From Hyphomicrobiaceae bacterium UBA7697 (GTDB lineage: Bacteria > Pseudomonadota > Alphaproteobacteria > Rhizobiales > Methyloligellaceae), in contig DLGJ01000015.1 in NCBI GenBank assembly GCA_002482645.1, positions 27,211 through 91,210 on the forward strand: a stretch of DNA of 64,000 bases, given 5' to 3'. This document shows, piece after piece, positions 7,917-17,861 of this stretch. Position 1 is the first letter of the stretch. Each line of letters starts with the position of its first letter. The notes under the pieces are model-generated. The model made no database searches, was not told the DNA's origin, and saw only the letters and a program-made list of their open reading frames with translations. The translations under genes were made by a program, and so were the position numbers.

Positions 7917-10682
7917 ATGCTTTCCTTCGGCACTCTCGCCACCAAAGTCTTCGGCTCGTCCAACGATCGCAAGCTCAAGAAATACGGGCCGGCGGTCGCG
8001 GAGATCAACGCTCTCGAGCCGGAAGTTTCCGCGCTGTCGGACGAAGCGCTGCGCGCGCGCACCGACGAATTCCGCAAGCGGCTCGCGGACGGAGAAACGC
8101 TGGACGATCTCCTGCCCGAAGCGTTCGCCACGGTCCGCGAGGCCGCCAAACGCACGTTGGGCCAGCGCCATTTCGATGTGCAGTTGATCGGCGGCATGGT
8201 GCTTCATGACGGCCGTATCGCCGAAATGAAGACCGGCGAAGGCAAGACCCTTGTCGCCACGCTGCCCGTCTATCTGAATGCCCTGCCCGGCAAAGGCGTT
8301 CACGTGGTCACGGTGAACGATTACCTCGCCAAGCGCGATGCGGCCTGGATGGGTCAGGTCTACGAGTTCTTGGGGCTGACGGTCGGCACGATCGAGCACG
8401 AGCTCAACGACGGAGAGCGCAAGGCGCAATATGCCTGCGACGTCACCTACGGCACGAACAACGAATACGGCTTCGACTATCTCCGCGACAACATGAAATA
8501 TGTCGAGAGCGAGATGGTCCAGCGCGGGCACGCTTACGCCATCGTCGACGAAGTGGACTCGATCCTGATCGACGAAGCCCGCACGCCGCTCATCATCTCC
8601 GGTCCGCTCGACGACCGCTCCGATTTCTACAACACGATCGACGTCTTCATTCCGAAGCTGAAGGCCGCGGATTTCGAGCTCGACGAGAAGACGCGTCAGG
8701 TGACGCTGACCGAGGAAGGCAACGAGCATATCGAACAGCTTCTGATCGAAGCCGGACTGTTGAAAGGCGACTCCCTCTACGACGTCGAGAACGTCAGCGT
8801 GGTCCACCACGTCCAGCAGGCCTTGCGCGCGCACAAGGTCTTCCAGCGCGACCGCGACTACATCGTGAAGAACGGCGAGGTCGTGCTGATCGACGAGTTC
8901 ACCGGACGCATGATGTCCGGCCGGCGCTTCTCCGAAGGCCTGCACCAGGCGCTAGAGGCGAAGGAGGGCGTCGACATCCAGCCCGAGAACCAGACCTTCG
9001 CGACCATCACCTTCCAGAACTATTTCCGGCTTTACGACAAGCTCGGCGGCATGACCGGCACGGCGGCGACGGAAGCCGAGGAGTTCATGGACATTTACGG
9101 CCTCGACGTGATCGAAGTGCCGACCAACAGGCCCATGGCCAGGGCGGACGAGGACGATGAGGTCTACCGCACGGCCAAGGAAAAATACGAGGCCATCATC
9201 GAGCTGATCCGCGATGCGCAGAAGCGCGGCCAACCGATGCTCGTCGGCACGACCTCGATCGAGAAGTCCGAAATCCTTGCCGATCTTCTGACGAAGCGCA
9301 AAGTCCCGCACAACGTGCTGAATGCGCGCTATCACGAGCAGGAGGCCCACATCGTCGCGCAGGCCGGCGTGCCGGGCGCGGTGACGATCGCCACCAACAT
9401 GGCCGGCCGCGGCACCGACATCCAGCTCGGCGGCAACCCCGAAATGCGCCTCGATGGCTGGCTTGCCGAACAGCACGAAAAGGGCAAGGAGCCGGCCCCG
9501 GACGAGATCGAGAAAAAGCGCGCCGAGATCGAGGCCGACGTGGCCGAGAAGAAGAAACAGGCGCTCGAAGCGGGCGGCCTCTACGTGATCGGCACCGAAC
9601 GCCACGAAAGCCGCCGCATCGACAATCAGTTGCGCGGCCGCTCCGGCCGTCAGGGCGATCCGGGCGCCTCGCGCTTCTTCCTGTCCCTCGAGGACGATCT
9701 GATGCGCATCTTCGGCTCCGAACGCATGGACGGCATGCTTCAGGCGCTCGGCCTCAAGGAAGGCGAGGCCATCGTTCATTCTTGGATCAACAAGGCTCTG
9801 GAGAAGGCGCAAGGCAAGGTCGAAGCGCGCAACTTCGACATCCGGAAGAACCTGCTGAAGTTCGACAACGTCATGAACGATCAGCGCAAGGCGATCTTCG
9901 AGCAACGCCGCGAGCTTCTGGCCGACACCGATCTCAACGAGACCATCGCGGAAATGCGCCGTCAGGTCGTGGACGATCTCGTGGCCGAGGCCATTCCGGA
10001 GAAGTCCTATCCGGAGCAATGGAATCTCGATGGCCTAAAGGAAAAGGTCGACGGCATTTTCGACCTCGATCTGCCCATTGCCGATTGGGCGAACGAGGAA
10101 GGAATTGCAGAGGCGGAAATCCACGAACGGCTGCTCAAGGCGACGGACGAAGCCGCCGCCAAGAAGGCCGGACAATTCGGCGCGCAGACCATGCGCCAGC
10201 TCGAGCGCGCGATCCTTCTTCAAACGCTCGACGGTCTTTGGCGCGAGCATCTCGTGACGCTGGAACATCTGCGCCAGGTTATCGGCCTGCGCGGTTACGG
10301 TCAGCGCGATCCGCTCAACGAATTCAAGAGCGAGAGCTTCACCCTGTTCGAACAGATGCTGGCGCGCCTGCGCGAAGCGGTAACCGGACAGCTGATGCAT
10401 GCGGAAATCGCCCGGGAGGCAGACGCGCCGTCCCTCGACGTGGCCGACCTGCCGCCGATGGAAGTCCATCACATCGACCCCAATACCGGAGAAGACGAGT
10501 TCGCGCTCGAGGCCGTCGACATGGGGCCTGCGCAGGGCGGCGCGGCATCCGCGCGCGCGCGCAAGGCCGCTCCGGTGGCGCTCGATCCCGCCGACCCATC
10601 GACTTGGGGCAAAGTTCAGCGCAACGCGCCCTGCCCTTGCGGCTCCGGCAAGAAATACAAGCACTGTCACGGCGCATTTTAA
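7917..10682 (+). CDS. secA: preprotein translocase ATPase SecA
   Basis: 921 residues, full length. SecA drives precursor proteins through SecYEG using ATP. Visible: Walker A MKTGEGKT at residues 104-111, the DEAD-type box in VDEVDSILIDEART near residue 212, the helicase motif TNMAGRGTDI, and the C-terminal zinc-binding tail CPCGSGKKYKHCHG that contacts SecB. It is monocistronic or starts a unit with the permease 75 bp downstream. A 208-bp gap separates it from arsC. Confidence 0.99.
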   Translation: MLSFGTLATKVFGSSNDRKLKKYGPAVAEINALEPEVSALSDEALRARTDEFRKRLADGETLDDLLPEAFATVREAAKRTLGQRHFDVQLIGGMVLHDGRIAEMKTGEGKTLVATLPVYLNALPGKGVHVVTVNDYLAKRDAAWMGQVYEFLGLTVGTIEHELNDGERKAQYACDVTYGTNNEYGFDYLRDNMKYVESEMVQRGHAYAIVDEVDSILIDEARTPLIISGPLDDRSDFYNTIDVFIPKLKAADFELDEKTRQVTLTEEGNEHIEQLLIEAGLLKGDSLYDVENVSVVHHVQQALRAHKVFQRDRDYIVKNGEVVLIDEFTGRMMSGRRFSEGLHQALEAKEGVDIQPENQTFATITFQNYFRLYDKLGGMTGTAATEAEEFMDIYGLDVIEVPTNRPMARADEDDEVYRTAKEKYEAIIELIRDAQKRGQPMLVGTTSIEKSEILADLLTKRKVPHNVLNARYHEQEAHIVAQAGVPGAVTIATNMAGRGTDIQLGGNPEMRLDGWLAEQHEKGKEPAPDEIEKKRAEIEADVAEKKKQALEAGGLYVIGTERHESRRIDNQLRGRSGRQGDPGASRFFLSLEDDLMRIFGSERMDGMLQALGLKEGEAIVHSWINKALEKAQGKVEARNFDIRKNLLKFDNVMNDQRKAIFEQRRELLADTDLNETIAEMRRQVVDDLVAEAIPEKSYPEQWNLDGLKEKVDGIFDLDLPIADWANEEGIAEAEIHERLLKATDEAAAKKAGQFGAQTMRQLERAILLQTLDGLWREHLVTLEHLRQVIGLRGYGQRDPLNEFKSESFTLFEQMLARLREAVTGQLMHAEIAREADAPSLDVADLPPMEVHHIDPNTGEDEFALEAVDMGPAQGGAASARARKAAPVALDPADPSTWGKVQRNAPCPCGSGKKYKHCHGAF

Positions 10683-10757
10683 TGGAGGCCGGAACCGGCC
10701 CGCATTCCGTGCCTGCAAGACCGAGCGCGGCGAACGCTTGAGGGGAACGCGAACGCC

Positions 10758-12530
10758 ATGACGGTGGATCAAGCGCTCGCCTTCTCCATTGTCATGGGGA
10801 TGATGGCGCTCTTCGTGTGGGGGCGCTTGCGTTACGACCTCGTGGCGCTTCTGTCGTTGCTCGCCGCGATCGCCGCCGGCATCGTTCCGCCCGAAAGAGC
10901 CTTTTCCGGATTCAGCGACGATATCGTCATCATCGTGGCGAGCGCCCTCGTCGTCAGCGCCGCTGTCGGCCGGTCCGGCGTTGTCGAGCGCGTCGTGCGC
11001 CTGTTCGGGCCCCATCTCACCACCGTATACCGGCAGATCGCCGCGCTGGTCGGGTCGGTCACGGTGATGTCGGGCTTCGTCAAGAATATCGGCGCGCTGG
11101 CGATGCTGATGCCGGTGGCCTTCCAGGTCTCCCGCCGCACGGGCACCTCGCCCTCCTCGCTGCTGATGCCGATGTCGTTCGGCGCGCTTCTTGGCGGCAC
11201 CGTGACGCTGATCGGCACATCGCCCAACATCATCGTCAGCCGCGTGCGCGAGCAGACCGTCGGCCAGCCCTTCGAGATGTTCGACTTCCTCCCCGTGGGC
11301 GCCTCCCTTTCGATCCTCGGCTTCGCCTTCCTGTTGTTCGGCTGGCGCTTGCTGCCGAAAGACCGCAAGGGCACCGTGTCCATGGACGCGGCCTTTACGC
11401 TGGACGGCTACACGACCGAGGTGTCGGTTCCGAAAGAGTCGCCTGCCACCAATATCACGGTGAAGGCGCTGGAAGATCTGAGCGAAGGCGATGTCGAAGT
11501 CATCACGCTGATTCGCGGCACGAAACGGCGCTTCGATCCGGCCGGCAACAGCGTCATCAAACCGGACGACGTCTTGATCCTGCGCGGAGAGCCGTCGGCC
11601 CTGGAGCGCGTGGTGGCGCTGGAGAAGCTCACCCTCATTCCCCATGAAAACCTAAAGGACCGGGATACGCCCAGCGACGACATCGGCATCATGGAGGCGG
11701 TCGTCACGCCCGATTCCGAGCTCGTCGGCTATTCCGCCGGCCAGTTGAAGCTGCCGGACCGCCACGGCCTGGACCTCCTGGCCGTGAGCCGCACCGGACG
11801 GCGCATCGCCAACCGCCTGCGCGCGGTGAAGCTCCGCGCGGGCGACGTGGTCGTTCTCCAGGGCAATTTGACGGCCATGCCGGAGACGCTCGGAGAACTG
11901 CACCTCTTGCCGCTCGCCGAGCGGGATCTGCGGATCGGGCGTAAAGGGAGCCTGGTGCCGCTCGCCGTGCTCGCGGTCGCCATGGGTCTCGTGGCATTCA
12001 GCATCGTGCCCGTGGCGGTCGCCTTCTTCGGTGCCGCCGTGACGCTGCTGCTGACCCGCTCATTGTCTCTGCGGGAAGCCTACGACGTGGTCGAATGGCC
12101 GATCCTCGTGATGCTGGGCGCGCTCATACCCGTCAGCGATGCCTTGCGCACCACCGGCGGCACGGACCTCATCGCGGGATGGCTGTCGCAGACCGCCACG
12201 GCGCTTCCGGCCTACGGCGCCTTGCTCCTGCTCATGGCCGCGGCCATGGCGGTCACGCCGTTCCTCAACAACGCCGCGACGGTACTCGTCATGGCGCCGA
12301 TCGCCGCCGGCTTCGCCGGCAATCTCGGCTACAACCCGGATGCCTTCCTGATGGCCGTTGCCATCGGCGCCGCCTGCGATTTCCTCACGCCCATCGGCCA
12401 TCAGTGCAACACGCTGGTGATGGGGCCGGGCGGTTATCGCTTCGGCGACTATTGGCGGCTCGGGCTGCCGCTCTCCGTCCTCGTGCTCCTGGCCGGAACG
12501 CCGCTCATTCTCTATTTCTGGCCGCTGTAG
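10758..12530 (+). CDS. SLC13-family permease with two TrkA-C domains
   Basis: 590 residues. An N-terminal membrane block (about residues 1-200) carries GTSPNIIVSRVREQ, the divalent anion:Na+ symporter motif. Two cytoplasmic RCK/TrkA-C modules follow (about 215-385: TNITVKALEDL ... VLILRGEP and SELVGYSAGQLKLPDRHGLDL). A second membrane block ends with FLNNAATVLVMAPIAAGF and GHQCNTLVMGPGGYRFGDYW. This architecture is that of putative sulfate, dicarboxylate or other anion transporters; the substrate cannot be read. Confidence 0.9.
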   Translation: MTVDQALAFSIVMGMMALFVWGRLRYDLVALLSLLAAIAAGIVPPERAFSGFSDDIVIIVASALVVSAAVGRSGVVERVVRLFGPHLTTVYRQIAALVGSVTVMSGFVKNIGALAMLMPVAFQVSRRTGTSPSSLLMPMSFGALLGGTVTLIGTSPNIIVSRVREQTVGQPFEMFDFLPVGASLSILGFAFLLFGWRLLPKDRKGTVSMDAAFTLDGYTTEVSVPKESPATNITVKALEDLSEGDVEVITLIRGTKRRFDPAGNSVIKPDDVLILRGEPSALERVVALEKLTLIPHENLKDRDTPSDDIGIMEAVVTPDSELVGYSAGQLKLPDRHGLDLLAVSRTGRRIANRLRAVKLRAGDVVVLQGNLTAMPETLGELHLLPLAERDLRIGRKGSLVPLAVLAVAMGLVAFSIVPVAVAFFGAAVTLLLTRSLSLREAYDVVEWPILVMLGALIPVSDALRTTGGTDLIAGWLSQTATALPAYGALLLLMAAAMAVTPFLNNAATVLVMAPIAAGFAGNLGYNPDAFLMAVAIGAACDFLTPIGHQCNTLVMGPGGYRFGDYWRLGLPLSVLVLLAGTPLILYFWPL

Positions 12531-12543
12531 AGCGCGCGTCCGT

Positions 12544-13380
12544 CTATCCGTTCCCTGCGAGCGCATCGGGACATTGGGCTTCGACCGCGCTGCCGATGCT
12601 CGCCGCGTGGCCGCGCTCGAATACGTAGCGCCCGTCGCAGACGCTGACCTTCGGCGGGATCTTGTCGCGCGCGAAGAGATCGTGACCCTTCTTCAGATCC
12701 GCCCAGAAGCCCGCCCATTTGTCGCCGCTGCGCAGCCGCAGGTTCTTCTCGGTCATCCGGAACGGGAAAGCGTGGACGGGGATGCGCGCCTGGCCGTTGT
12801 CGAGCGCCGCGGTGACGAAGGCCCACAACTCGTCGACGACACCGTCGGTCACCGCATAGCAACCGATCGAGGCGCAGCCGCCATGGACCATCAGGAACGA
12901 TCCGGTCCGCCCCTTGCCGCGGTCGTAGACATTCGGAAAGCCGAGATTGAAGGACAGATGCATGCGGCTGTTGGGATTGAGCGCGCCCTTGTCGACCGTA
13001 TAGAAGCCCTCGGGCGCCTGGCGGTCGCCTTCCTTCAGCTTCGGCCCGAGACGCCCCGACCACATGCAGATGGGATAGGTGGCGAACCGCTCGAAGCGGC
13101 CGTCCTTTTGCACCCAAAGTTCGATCTCCGATTCCAACTTGTAGATGCGCAAATGGATCGGCATGCCGGGCTTCACGCCCGCATCGCGCATGCGCGCAGA
13201 GAAACGCGCAAGGTCCGGCGTTCCAGGCAACGGCTTGCCTTCGCGGAAATGCGACTGGTGCTGGCGCCGGTCCCAGTTGATCGTCACGCGATCGATCAAT
13301 TGCCGCCCTTCGGGCGTGAAGAGGTAATAGGCGCCGCCGGCGAGCGCCACGAACAGAACCAAACCGAATATGAAGCGCAT
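12544..13380 (-). CDS. YafK/ErfK-type L,D-transpeptidase-fold protein (paralogue 1)
   Basis: 278 residues from ATG 13380, which has GAGGA 9 nt upstream; an in-frame ATG at 13389 is too close to that site. One N-terminal transmembrane or signal segment (FIFGLVLFVALAGGAYYLF) is followed by a YkuD-type domain: PIHLRIYKLESEIELWV, GRLGPKLKEGDRQAPEGFY, SFLMVHGGCASIGCYAVTD with the catalytic His and Cys. The nearest known family is YafK (E. coli LdtF/DpaA), which cuts the lipoprotein-peptidoglycan bond. The next gene downstream of the strand is a paralogue with a lipobox. Confidence 0.87.
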   Translation of the reverse strand: MRFIFGLVLFVALAGGAYYLFTPEGRQLIDRVTINWDRRQHQSHFREGKPLPGTPDLARFSARMRDAGVKPGMPIHLRIYKLESEIELWVQKDGRFERFATYPICMWSGRLGPKLKEGDRQAPEGFYTVDKGALNPNSRMHLSFNLGFPNVYDRGKGRTGSFLMVHGGCASIGCYAVTDGVVDELWAFVTAALDNGQARIPVHAFPFRMTEKNLRLRSGDKWAGFWADLKKGHDLFARDKIPPKVSVCDGRYVFERGHAASIGSAVEAQCPDALAGNG

Positions 13381-13516
13381 GATCGCCATTCCTCGCGCCG
13401 GAGCCGGGCACCTCGCTTCCCCCACACCTGGTCCCTAACTGCGAGCGAAAGACGGCCGCAGAATGGAAGGGCGCACATACGGCCCTGGCGAAGTACCGCG
13501 CCGAACCGGAATCGCG

Positions 13517-14521
13517 TTACCGGTCCCGCTGCGCGACCTTCTCGGCCGCACCGCGCACTACTTCCTTCCTCGGCTTCGCTTTCAAATCCGGGGTCGCCGG
13601 TCCGAGCGTCATCACGTTGTAGACAGGCGTGGCCTGGCCGAAGTGCAGGTTCATGACGCTGGCCAGCGGTTTGGCCAGGTCCGACTGCGCCACGGCGCGC
13701 TTCTCGGGCCGCGGCTTGAACGCCACCACGGGGAGCTTGCTGTGGCGCGGGCACGACCGCTTGGGATTGGGGTACTGGCCGTCGGGGAAATCGCCATTGA
13801 CCACATAGCGTCCGCCGCACACCGCAAGCGGCGGCTCGAGACGCGTGGTCTCGAAGTAGTCGTAGCCTTCCTTCAGGTTGACCCAGAACTTGAACCAATG
13901 GCTGCCGGTCTGCTGCGCCAAATTGGCGGTCGTCATGCGGAATGGGAAGGCATGGATCTGGAACTTCTCCTGACCGCCGCCGAAGGCTTCGACGGCCAGC
14001 GCGTAGATCTCCTCGATCCCCGCGTCGGTCATGGCATAGCAGCCGCGCGACTTGCACTCGCCGTGAACCATGAGATTGGAGCCTGTGCGCCCTTCCGCGC
14101 GGTCGAAGGCGTTCGGATAACCGATGTTGAAGGACAAATGATAGTGGCTCTTCGGGTTCAGGCGCTTCGCGTCGACCACGTAGAAGCCTTCCGGCGCCTG
14201 GAGATCGCCCTGCTTCTGCTTCGGTCCCAATCCGCCTGAAAACTTGCAAATCGGGTAGGTCTTCAGATGATGGTAATGCCCGTCGTCCTTCTTCTTCCAG
14301 ACTTCGAGCTCGGCTTCGGATTTGAAGATGCGGATGAGAATGGGCTGCGACGGGGTCATGCCCTTCTCGGCCATCAGAGCACGCGTTTGGGCCGATAACG
14401 GCCTCATATGAGGGGGATAGTAGGAGGCACAGCCCGTCAGCGCGGCCGCGACGGCGACCACGCATGACATCAGAATGGCCGTGACGACCCTCGAACGAAG
14501 CATACGGCGAGCCCTTTGCAC
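13517..14521 (-). CDS. YafK/ErfK-type L,D-transpeptidase-fold lipoprotein (paralogue 2)
   Basis: 334 residues. A signal peptide ends in the lipobox LTGC (Cys near residue 31), so this copy should be lipidated. The catalytic region reads LMVHGECKSRGCYAMTD, and LGPKQKQGDLQAPEGFYVVD matches paralogue 1 closely. The C-terminal 90 residues (basic, Pro/Lys/Arg-rich) have no counterpart in the other copy. The two genes are adjacent on one strand and 136 bp apart, indicating an old tandem duplication with one copy membrane-anchored and one lipid-anchored. Confidence 0.87.
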   Translation of the reverse strand: MQRARRMLRSRVVTAILMSCVVAVAAALTGCASYYPPHMRPLSAQTRALMAEKGMTPSQPILIRIFKSEAELEVWKKKDDGHYHHLKTYPICKFSGGLGPKQKQGDLQAPEGFYVVDAKRLNPKSHYHLSFNIGYPNAFDRAEGRTGSNLMVHGECKSRGCYAMTDAGIEEIYALAVEAFGGGQEKFQIHAFPFRMTTANLAQQTGSHWFKFWVNLKEGYDYFETTRLEPPLAVCGGRYVVNGDFPDGQYPNPKRSCPRHSKLPVVAFKPRPEKRAVAQSDLAKPLASVMNLHFGQATPVYNVMTLGPATPDLKAKPRKEVVRGAAEKVAQRDR

Positions 14522-14729
14522 CCCCGGCCCAGTTCAATTCAAGATGGTTAACGGAGTCTTAGCGCCAGCCCCGCCGGTCCGTTCCCCACGGTCCCGTCTC
14601 CCATCCGCATTATAGGCTTATCCGGCCCCAGTTGGACGGAAAAATGGCTCAGTTCCGCGAACTGGCAGGCCGGACTCCGCTGCGAGGCGCCGGGCGGCAG
14701 ATTCATGGCCTCGGCCGGCCGCGAGTCCT

Positions 14730-15683
14730 CTAGGATTCGCGTCCCATCGCCAAGAATTTCTCGCGGCGCTCCTTGCGGATCTGATCGGGCGCATAGTCGT
14801 CGAACCAGGCGATGGCGTTGACGATGACGTCGCCCGCCGCGCGCACGACGCTTTCGGGGTTGCGATGCGCCCCGCCGACGGGCTCCGGAATGATGCCGTC
14901 GATAATCCCGATAGACTTCAGATCCTGGGCCGTAATCTTCATGTTGGTGGCGGCATCCTGCGCGCGTGCCGAATCCCGCCATAGGATGGACGCGGCCGCC
15001 TCGGGCGAAGCGACCGTATAAATCGAGTGCTCCAGCATGAAGATGCGGTTGGCGGTGGCCAGCGCCACGGCGCCGCCCGAGCCGCCCTCGCCGATGATCA
15101 CCGAAATGATGGGGACGCCCAGCCGCATACAGCACTCCGTACTGCGGGCGATCGCTTCGGCTTGGCCGCGTTCCTCCGCGCCAATACCGGGATAGGCGCC
15201 CGCCGTATCGACGAGACTGACGACCGGAACCGAGAACCGGTCGGCCATCTCCATCAGGCGCACGGCCTTGCGATACCCTTCCGGGCGGGCCATGCCGAAA
15301 TTGTGCTTGATCCGGCCCTCGGTGTCGGAGCCTTTCTCGTGGCCGATCACCATCACCGACCGGCCCGCCAGACGCCCGAGCCCCCCGATAATGGCCTCGT
15401 CTTCCGCGAAGTAACGGTCGCCGGCGAGCGGCGTGAAGTCGCGGACCAGCTCGCGGATGTAATCCTTGAAGTGGGGCCGGTCCGGATGGCGCGCGACCTG
15501 GGTCTTCTGCCAGGGCGTGAGCGACGCATACGTCTCTTCGAGCGCTTCGCGCGCCCTGCTCTCGAGCCGTTTCAACTCATCGCTGATCGGAACGGACGCA
15601 TCGTCCGCGTCGAGTGCCCTGAGCTCGGCGACCTTGCTCTCGAGCTCGGCGATCGGTTTTTCGAAATCCAGATATGTGCGCAT
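14730..15683 (-). CDS. accA: acetyl-CoA carboxylase carboxyltransferase subunit alpha
   Basis: 317 residues, normal length. AccA pairs with AccD to move the carboxyl group from biotin to acetyl-CoA, the first step of fatty-acid synthesis. It begins MRTYLDFEKPIAELESKVAEL, the usual coiled N-terminus, and contains VIGHEKGSDTEGRIKHNFGM, DTAGAYPGIGAEERGQAEAI and GEGGSGGAVALA, which form the CoA-binding crotonase-like core. The downstream 200 bp hold no convincing gene. Confidence 0.98.
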   Translation of the reverse strand: MRTYLDFEKPIAELESKVAELRALDADDASVPISDELKRLESRAREALEETYASLTPWQKTQVARHPDRPHFKDYIRELVRDFTPLAGDRYFAEDEAIIGGLGRLAGRSVMVIGHEKGSDTEGRIKHNFGMARPEGYRKAVRLMEMADRFSVPVVSLVDTAGAYPGIGAEERGQAEAIARSTECCMRLGVPIISVIIGEGGSGGAVALATANRIFMLEHSIYTVASPEAAASILWRDSARAQDAATNMKITAQDLKSIGIIDGIIPEPVGGAHRNPESVVRAAGDVIVNAIAWFDDYAPDQIRKERREKFLAMGRES

Positions 15684-15853
15684 ACGGCTCGACTAAACCC
15701 ACTGGAAAGCCGGGACATCCCCACCACGGGCCATCCTTGCGGAAAAAGCCGGACATCCATACGACAAAAGAAAAAACACAGAAAATCCGCCTCTAAGTGG
15801 CCTTGCCAAACCGGCCTGTCAACCGGAGCCCGTCGCGGCTCGGCATGTCGAAC

Positions 15854-16825
15854 CTAGCGCGGCTTCGTTAATTGGGCTTTAGCCAGCGGGTGATGCTCCT
15901 CCACGAGCCGCCGCAGCCGCTCCTCGATGACATGGGTGTAGATCTGTGTCGTGGAAATGTCCGCATGTCCGAGCAATTGCTGGACGGTGCGCAAATCCGC
16001 GCCCCGCTCGAGCAGATGGCTGGCGAAGGCGTGGCGGAGAACATGGGGCGACACCCGCGCTGGGTCGAGGCCGGCGGCCAGCGCCAGCGCCTTGAGCTCC
16101 TGGCCGAAACGCTGACGGGTCATGTGCTGGCCGCCGTCGCCGGTCGGGAACAGATACGGCGAGCCCTTGAGCGCCGGTTCCTGCGCCAGCACCGCCAGAT
16201 AGGCCGACAGCGCCGTCCTTGCGGCATTGTTGAGCGGCACGAGCCGCTCGCGGCCGCCCTTGCCCTTGACGGTCAGAACCCGGTCGTCCACCGCCAGGAC
16301 ATTGCGGGGGAGCGCCACCAGCTCGGACACGCGCAAACCCGAGGCATAGAGCGTCTCCAGGAGCGCGTTGAGCCGGTGGGCGCGCCGGCGCGCGGTCCCT
16401 TCCAAGGAGGTTGAGCAGGCCTCCTTGGCGGCGCCGATCAGGGCCTCGACTTCGGCCAAGGACAGGATTTTCGGCAAGGGCCGGCCGCGTTTGGGACTGT
16501 CGATGGCGGAGGTCGGGTCGTCCTTTCGTACGCCTTCGGCCAGCAAGAACCGGAAAAACTGGCGGATGGCGGACAATTTCCGGGCACGAGACGTCGGCGC
16601 GAGCCCGTTGGCCGAAAGGGTCTCCAGATAGGCGCGCACGTCGTCCGCCGAGGCCTCCGGAGCAGTGGCCTTTCTCTTGGCCAAAAACGCGAGAAAATCG
16701 GCGATATCGCGCGCATAGGCCGCGACCGTATGGGCTGCCGCGCCACGCTCGGCCATGAGCATGTCGAGAAACAGCGCCAATTCGGACGGCGGCGGCGGTA
16801 TCGGAACGGCTTTCTGACGGGCCAC
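15854..16825 (-). CDS. xerD: site-specific tyrosine recombinase XerD
   Basis: 323 residues. It has a SAM-like N-terminal core-binding domain (about 12-100) and a catalytic domain with all the tyrosine-recombinase residues: Arg165 (SGLRVSELV), a Lys at 187/189, His261 and Arg264 (SPHVLRHAFASH), His287 (LLGHADISTT) and Tyr296 (QIYTHV). XerCD resolves chromosome dimers at dif. Location between accA and the aroK divergon is standard for the order, so this is the housekeeping recombinase and not a mobile-element integrase. Confidence 0.95.
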   Translation of the reverse strand: MARQKAVPIPPPPSELALFLDMLMAERGAAAHTVAAYARDIADFLAFLAKRKATAPEASADDVRAYLETLSANGLAPTSRARKLSAIRQFFRFLLAEGVRKDDPTSAIDSPKRGRPLPKILSLAEVEALIGAAKEACSTSLEGTARRRAHRLNALLETLYASGLRVSELVALPRNVLAVDDRVLTVKGKGGRERLVPLNNAARTALSAYLAVLAQEPALKGSPYLFPTGDGGQHMTRQRFGQELKALALAAGLDPARVSPHVLRHAFASHLLERGADLRTVQQLLGHADISTTQIYTHVIEERLRRLVEEHHPLAKAQLTKPR

Positions 16826-16881
16826 GGTCTGTCTATCCCCGTGCCACGGCGCGGGAGGCCCCGGTGCGCGGAGCGGCCGGC

Positions 16882-17097
16882 CTATTGAGCCCGATGGCTC
16901 GGAGGCAAGGCGAGGGACGGCTCCTGGGCGGTCTCCGCCGTGGGCGCGACAGCCTGCGGCTCGGCCTTGAGATGACGCAAAGCCTTGGAGATTTCCTTTG
17001 GTTCTGGCTGAAAATGTTCAGCAAGCACATAAAGGCTTCCCGCGACGACACCCGCAATCGCCCCTAAAACAGCGAGGAACCGAAACAATGTTGGCAT
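16882..17097 (-). CDS. small membrane protein, conserved next to aroK
   Basis: 71 residues. One N-terminal hydrophobic helix (LFRFLAVLGAIAGVVAGSLYVL, about residues 4-25) is followed by a short Pro/Glu-rich tail containing EHFQPEPKEIS. Short proteins of this shape, starting MPTLFRF, occur between xerD and aroK in many Hyphomicrobiales genomes; no function is known. It diverges from aroK across a 150-bp gap that should contain both promoters. Confidence 0.75.
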   Translation of the reverse strand: MPTLFRFLAVLGAIAGVVAGSLYVLAEHFQPEPKEISKALRHLKAEPQAVAPTAETAQEPSLALPPSHRAQ

Positions 17098-17247
17098 CGA
17101 GGCGCCCGTGTCCCTAATTATCGACCAATCTCGAACAGGGCCGCATTATGACTCAAAACGCCACAGCGCCTTAACCCCTCGCCGATCGCATCATGGACGA
17201 TTCGACGGCACCCTGTCAGCATGCTCCCTTTTTAACCTCTTCCCGCG

Positions 17248-17844
17248 ATGACTCAACGTATTGCCGAACACAACAAGGACCGCGACCGGCAACTGGCGGA
17301 AATCCGTAAGTCACTCGGCAGCAATTCGATCGTCCTGATCGGGCTCATGGGCGCGGGCAAGACCGCCGTTGGGCGGCGGCTGGCGGCGTGCCTCGATCTG
17401 CCCTTCACGGACGCCGATTGCGAAATCGAGGCGGCCGCGGGTCAGAGCATCAAGGAGATCTTCGCCGAGCACGGCGAAGCCTATTTCCGGACCGGCGAGC
17501 GAAAGGTCATCGCCCGGCTCTTGGAGAACGGACCGCAAGTCCTGGCCACCGGAGGCGGCGCCTATATGGATCCCGACACCCGCGAAGCCATCAAGGCACA
17601 CGGAACTTCGATCTGGCTCAAAGCCAATTTGCGCGTGCTCATGAAACGTGTTGGACGCCGCGACACCCGGCCCTTGCTTCAGGTGGACAACCCCGAGACG
17701 GTCATGAAGAAACTGATAGCCGAGCGCAATCCCATTTACGCGCGGGCGGACATCACCGTGGAGAGCCGCGAGGTGCCGCACGACGTCATGGTGAGCAATA
17801 TCGTCGACGCGCTGTCGGCCCAACTGGCCGGCGGCGACGCATAG
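17248..17844 (+). CDS. aroK: shikimate kinase
   Basis: 198 residues. Walker A GLMGAGKT at residues 32-39, followed by VGRRLAACLDLPFTDADCEIE with the shikimate-binding Asp, TGGGAYMDP, and the lid RRDTRPLLQ. It phosphorylates shikimate in aromatic amino-acid synthesis. A charged 25-residue N-terminal extension precedes the core, as in other members of the order. aroB follows after 17 bp, so the two are co-transcribed. Confidence 0.97.
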   Translation: MTQRIAEHNKDRDRQLAEIRKSLGSNSIVLIGLMGAGKTAVGRRLAACLDLPFTDADCEIEAAAGQSIKEIFAEHGEAYFRTGERKVIARLLENGPQVLATGGGAYMDPDTREAIKAHGTSIWLKANLRVLMKRVGRRDTRPLLQVDNPETVMKKLIAERNPIYARADITVESREVPHDVMVSNIVDALSAQLAGGDA

Positions 17845-17861
17845 CGAGAAGCAGGTAGACC

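Noticed and set aside
14548..14706. 52-codon frame after accA (minus strand)
   Set aside because: No ribosome site and no recognisable features; the coding potential is too weak to list as a gene.
15854..16825. Integrase of a mobile element
   Set aside because: The protein and its neighbours match housekeeping xerD next to the aroK divergon; it is 19 kb from the island.
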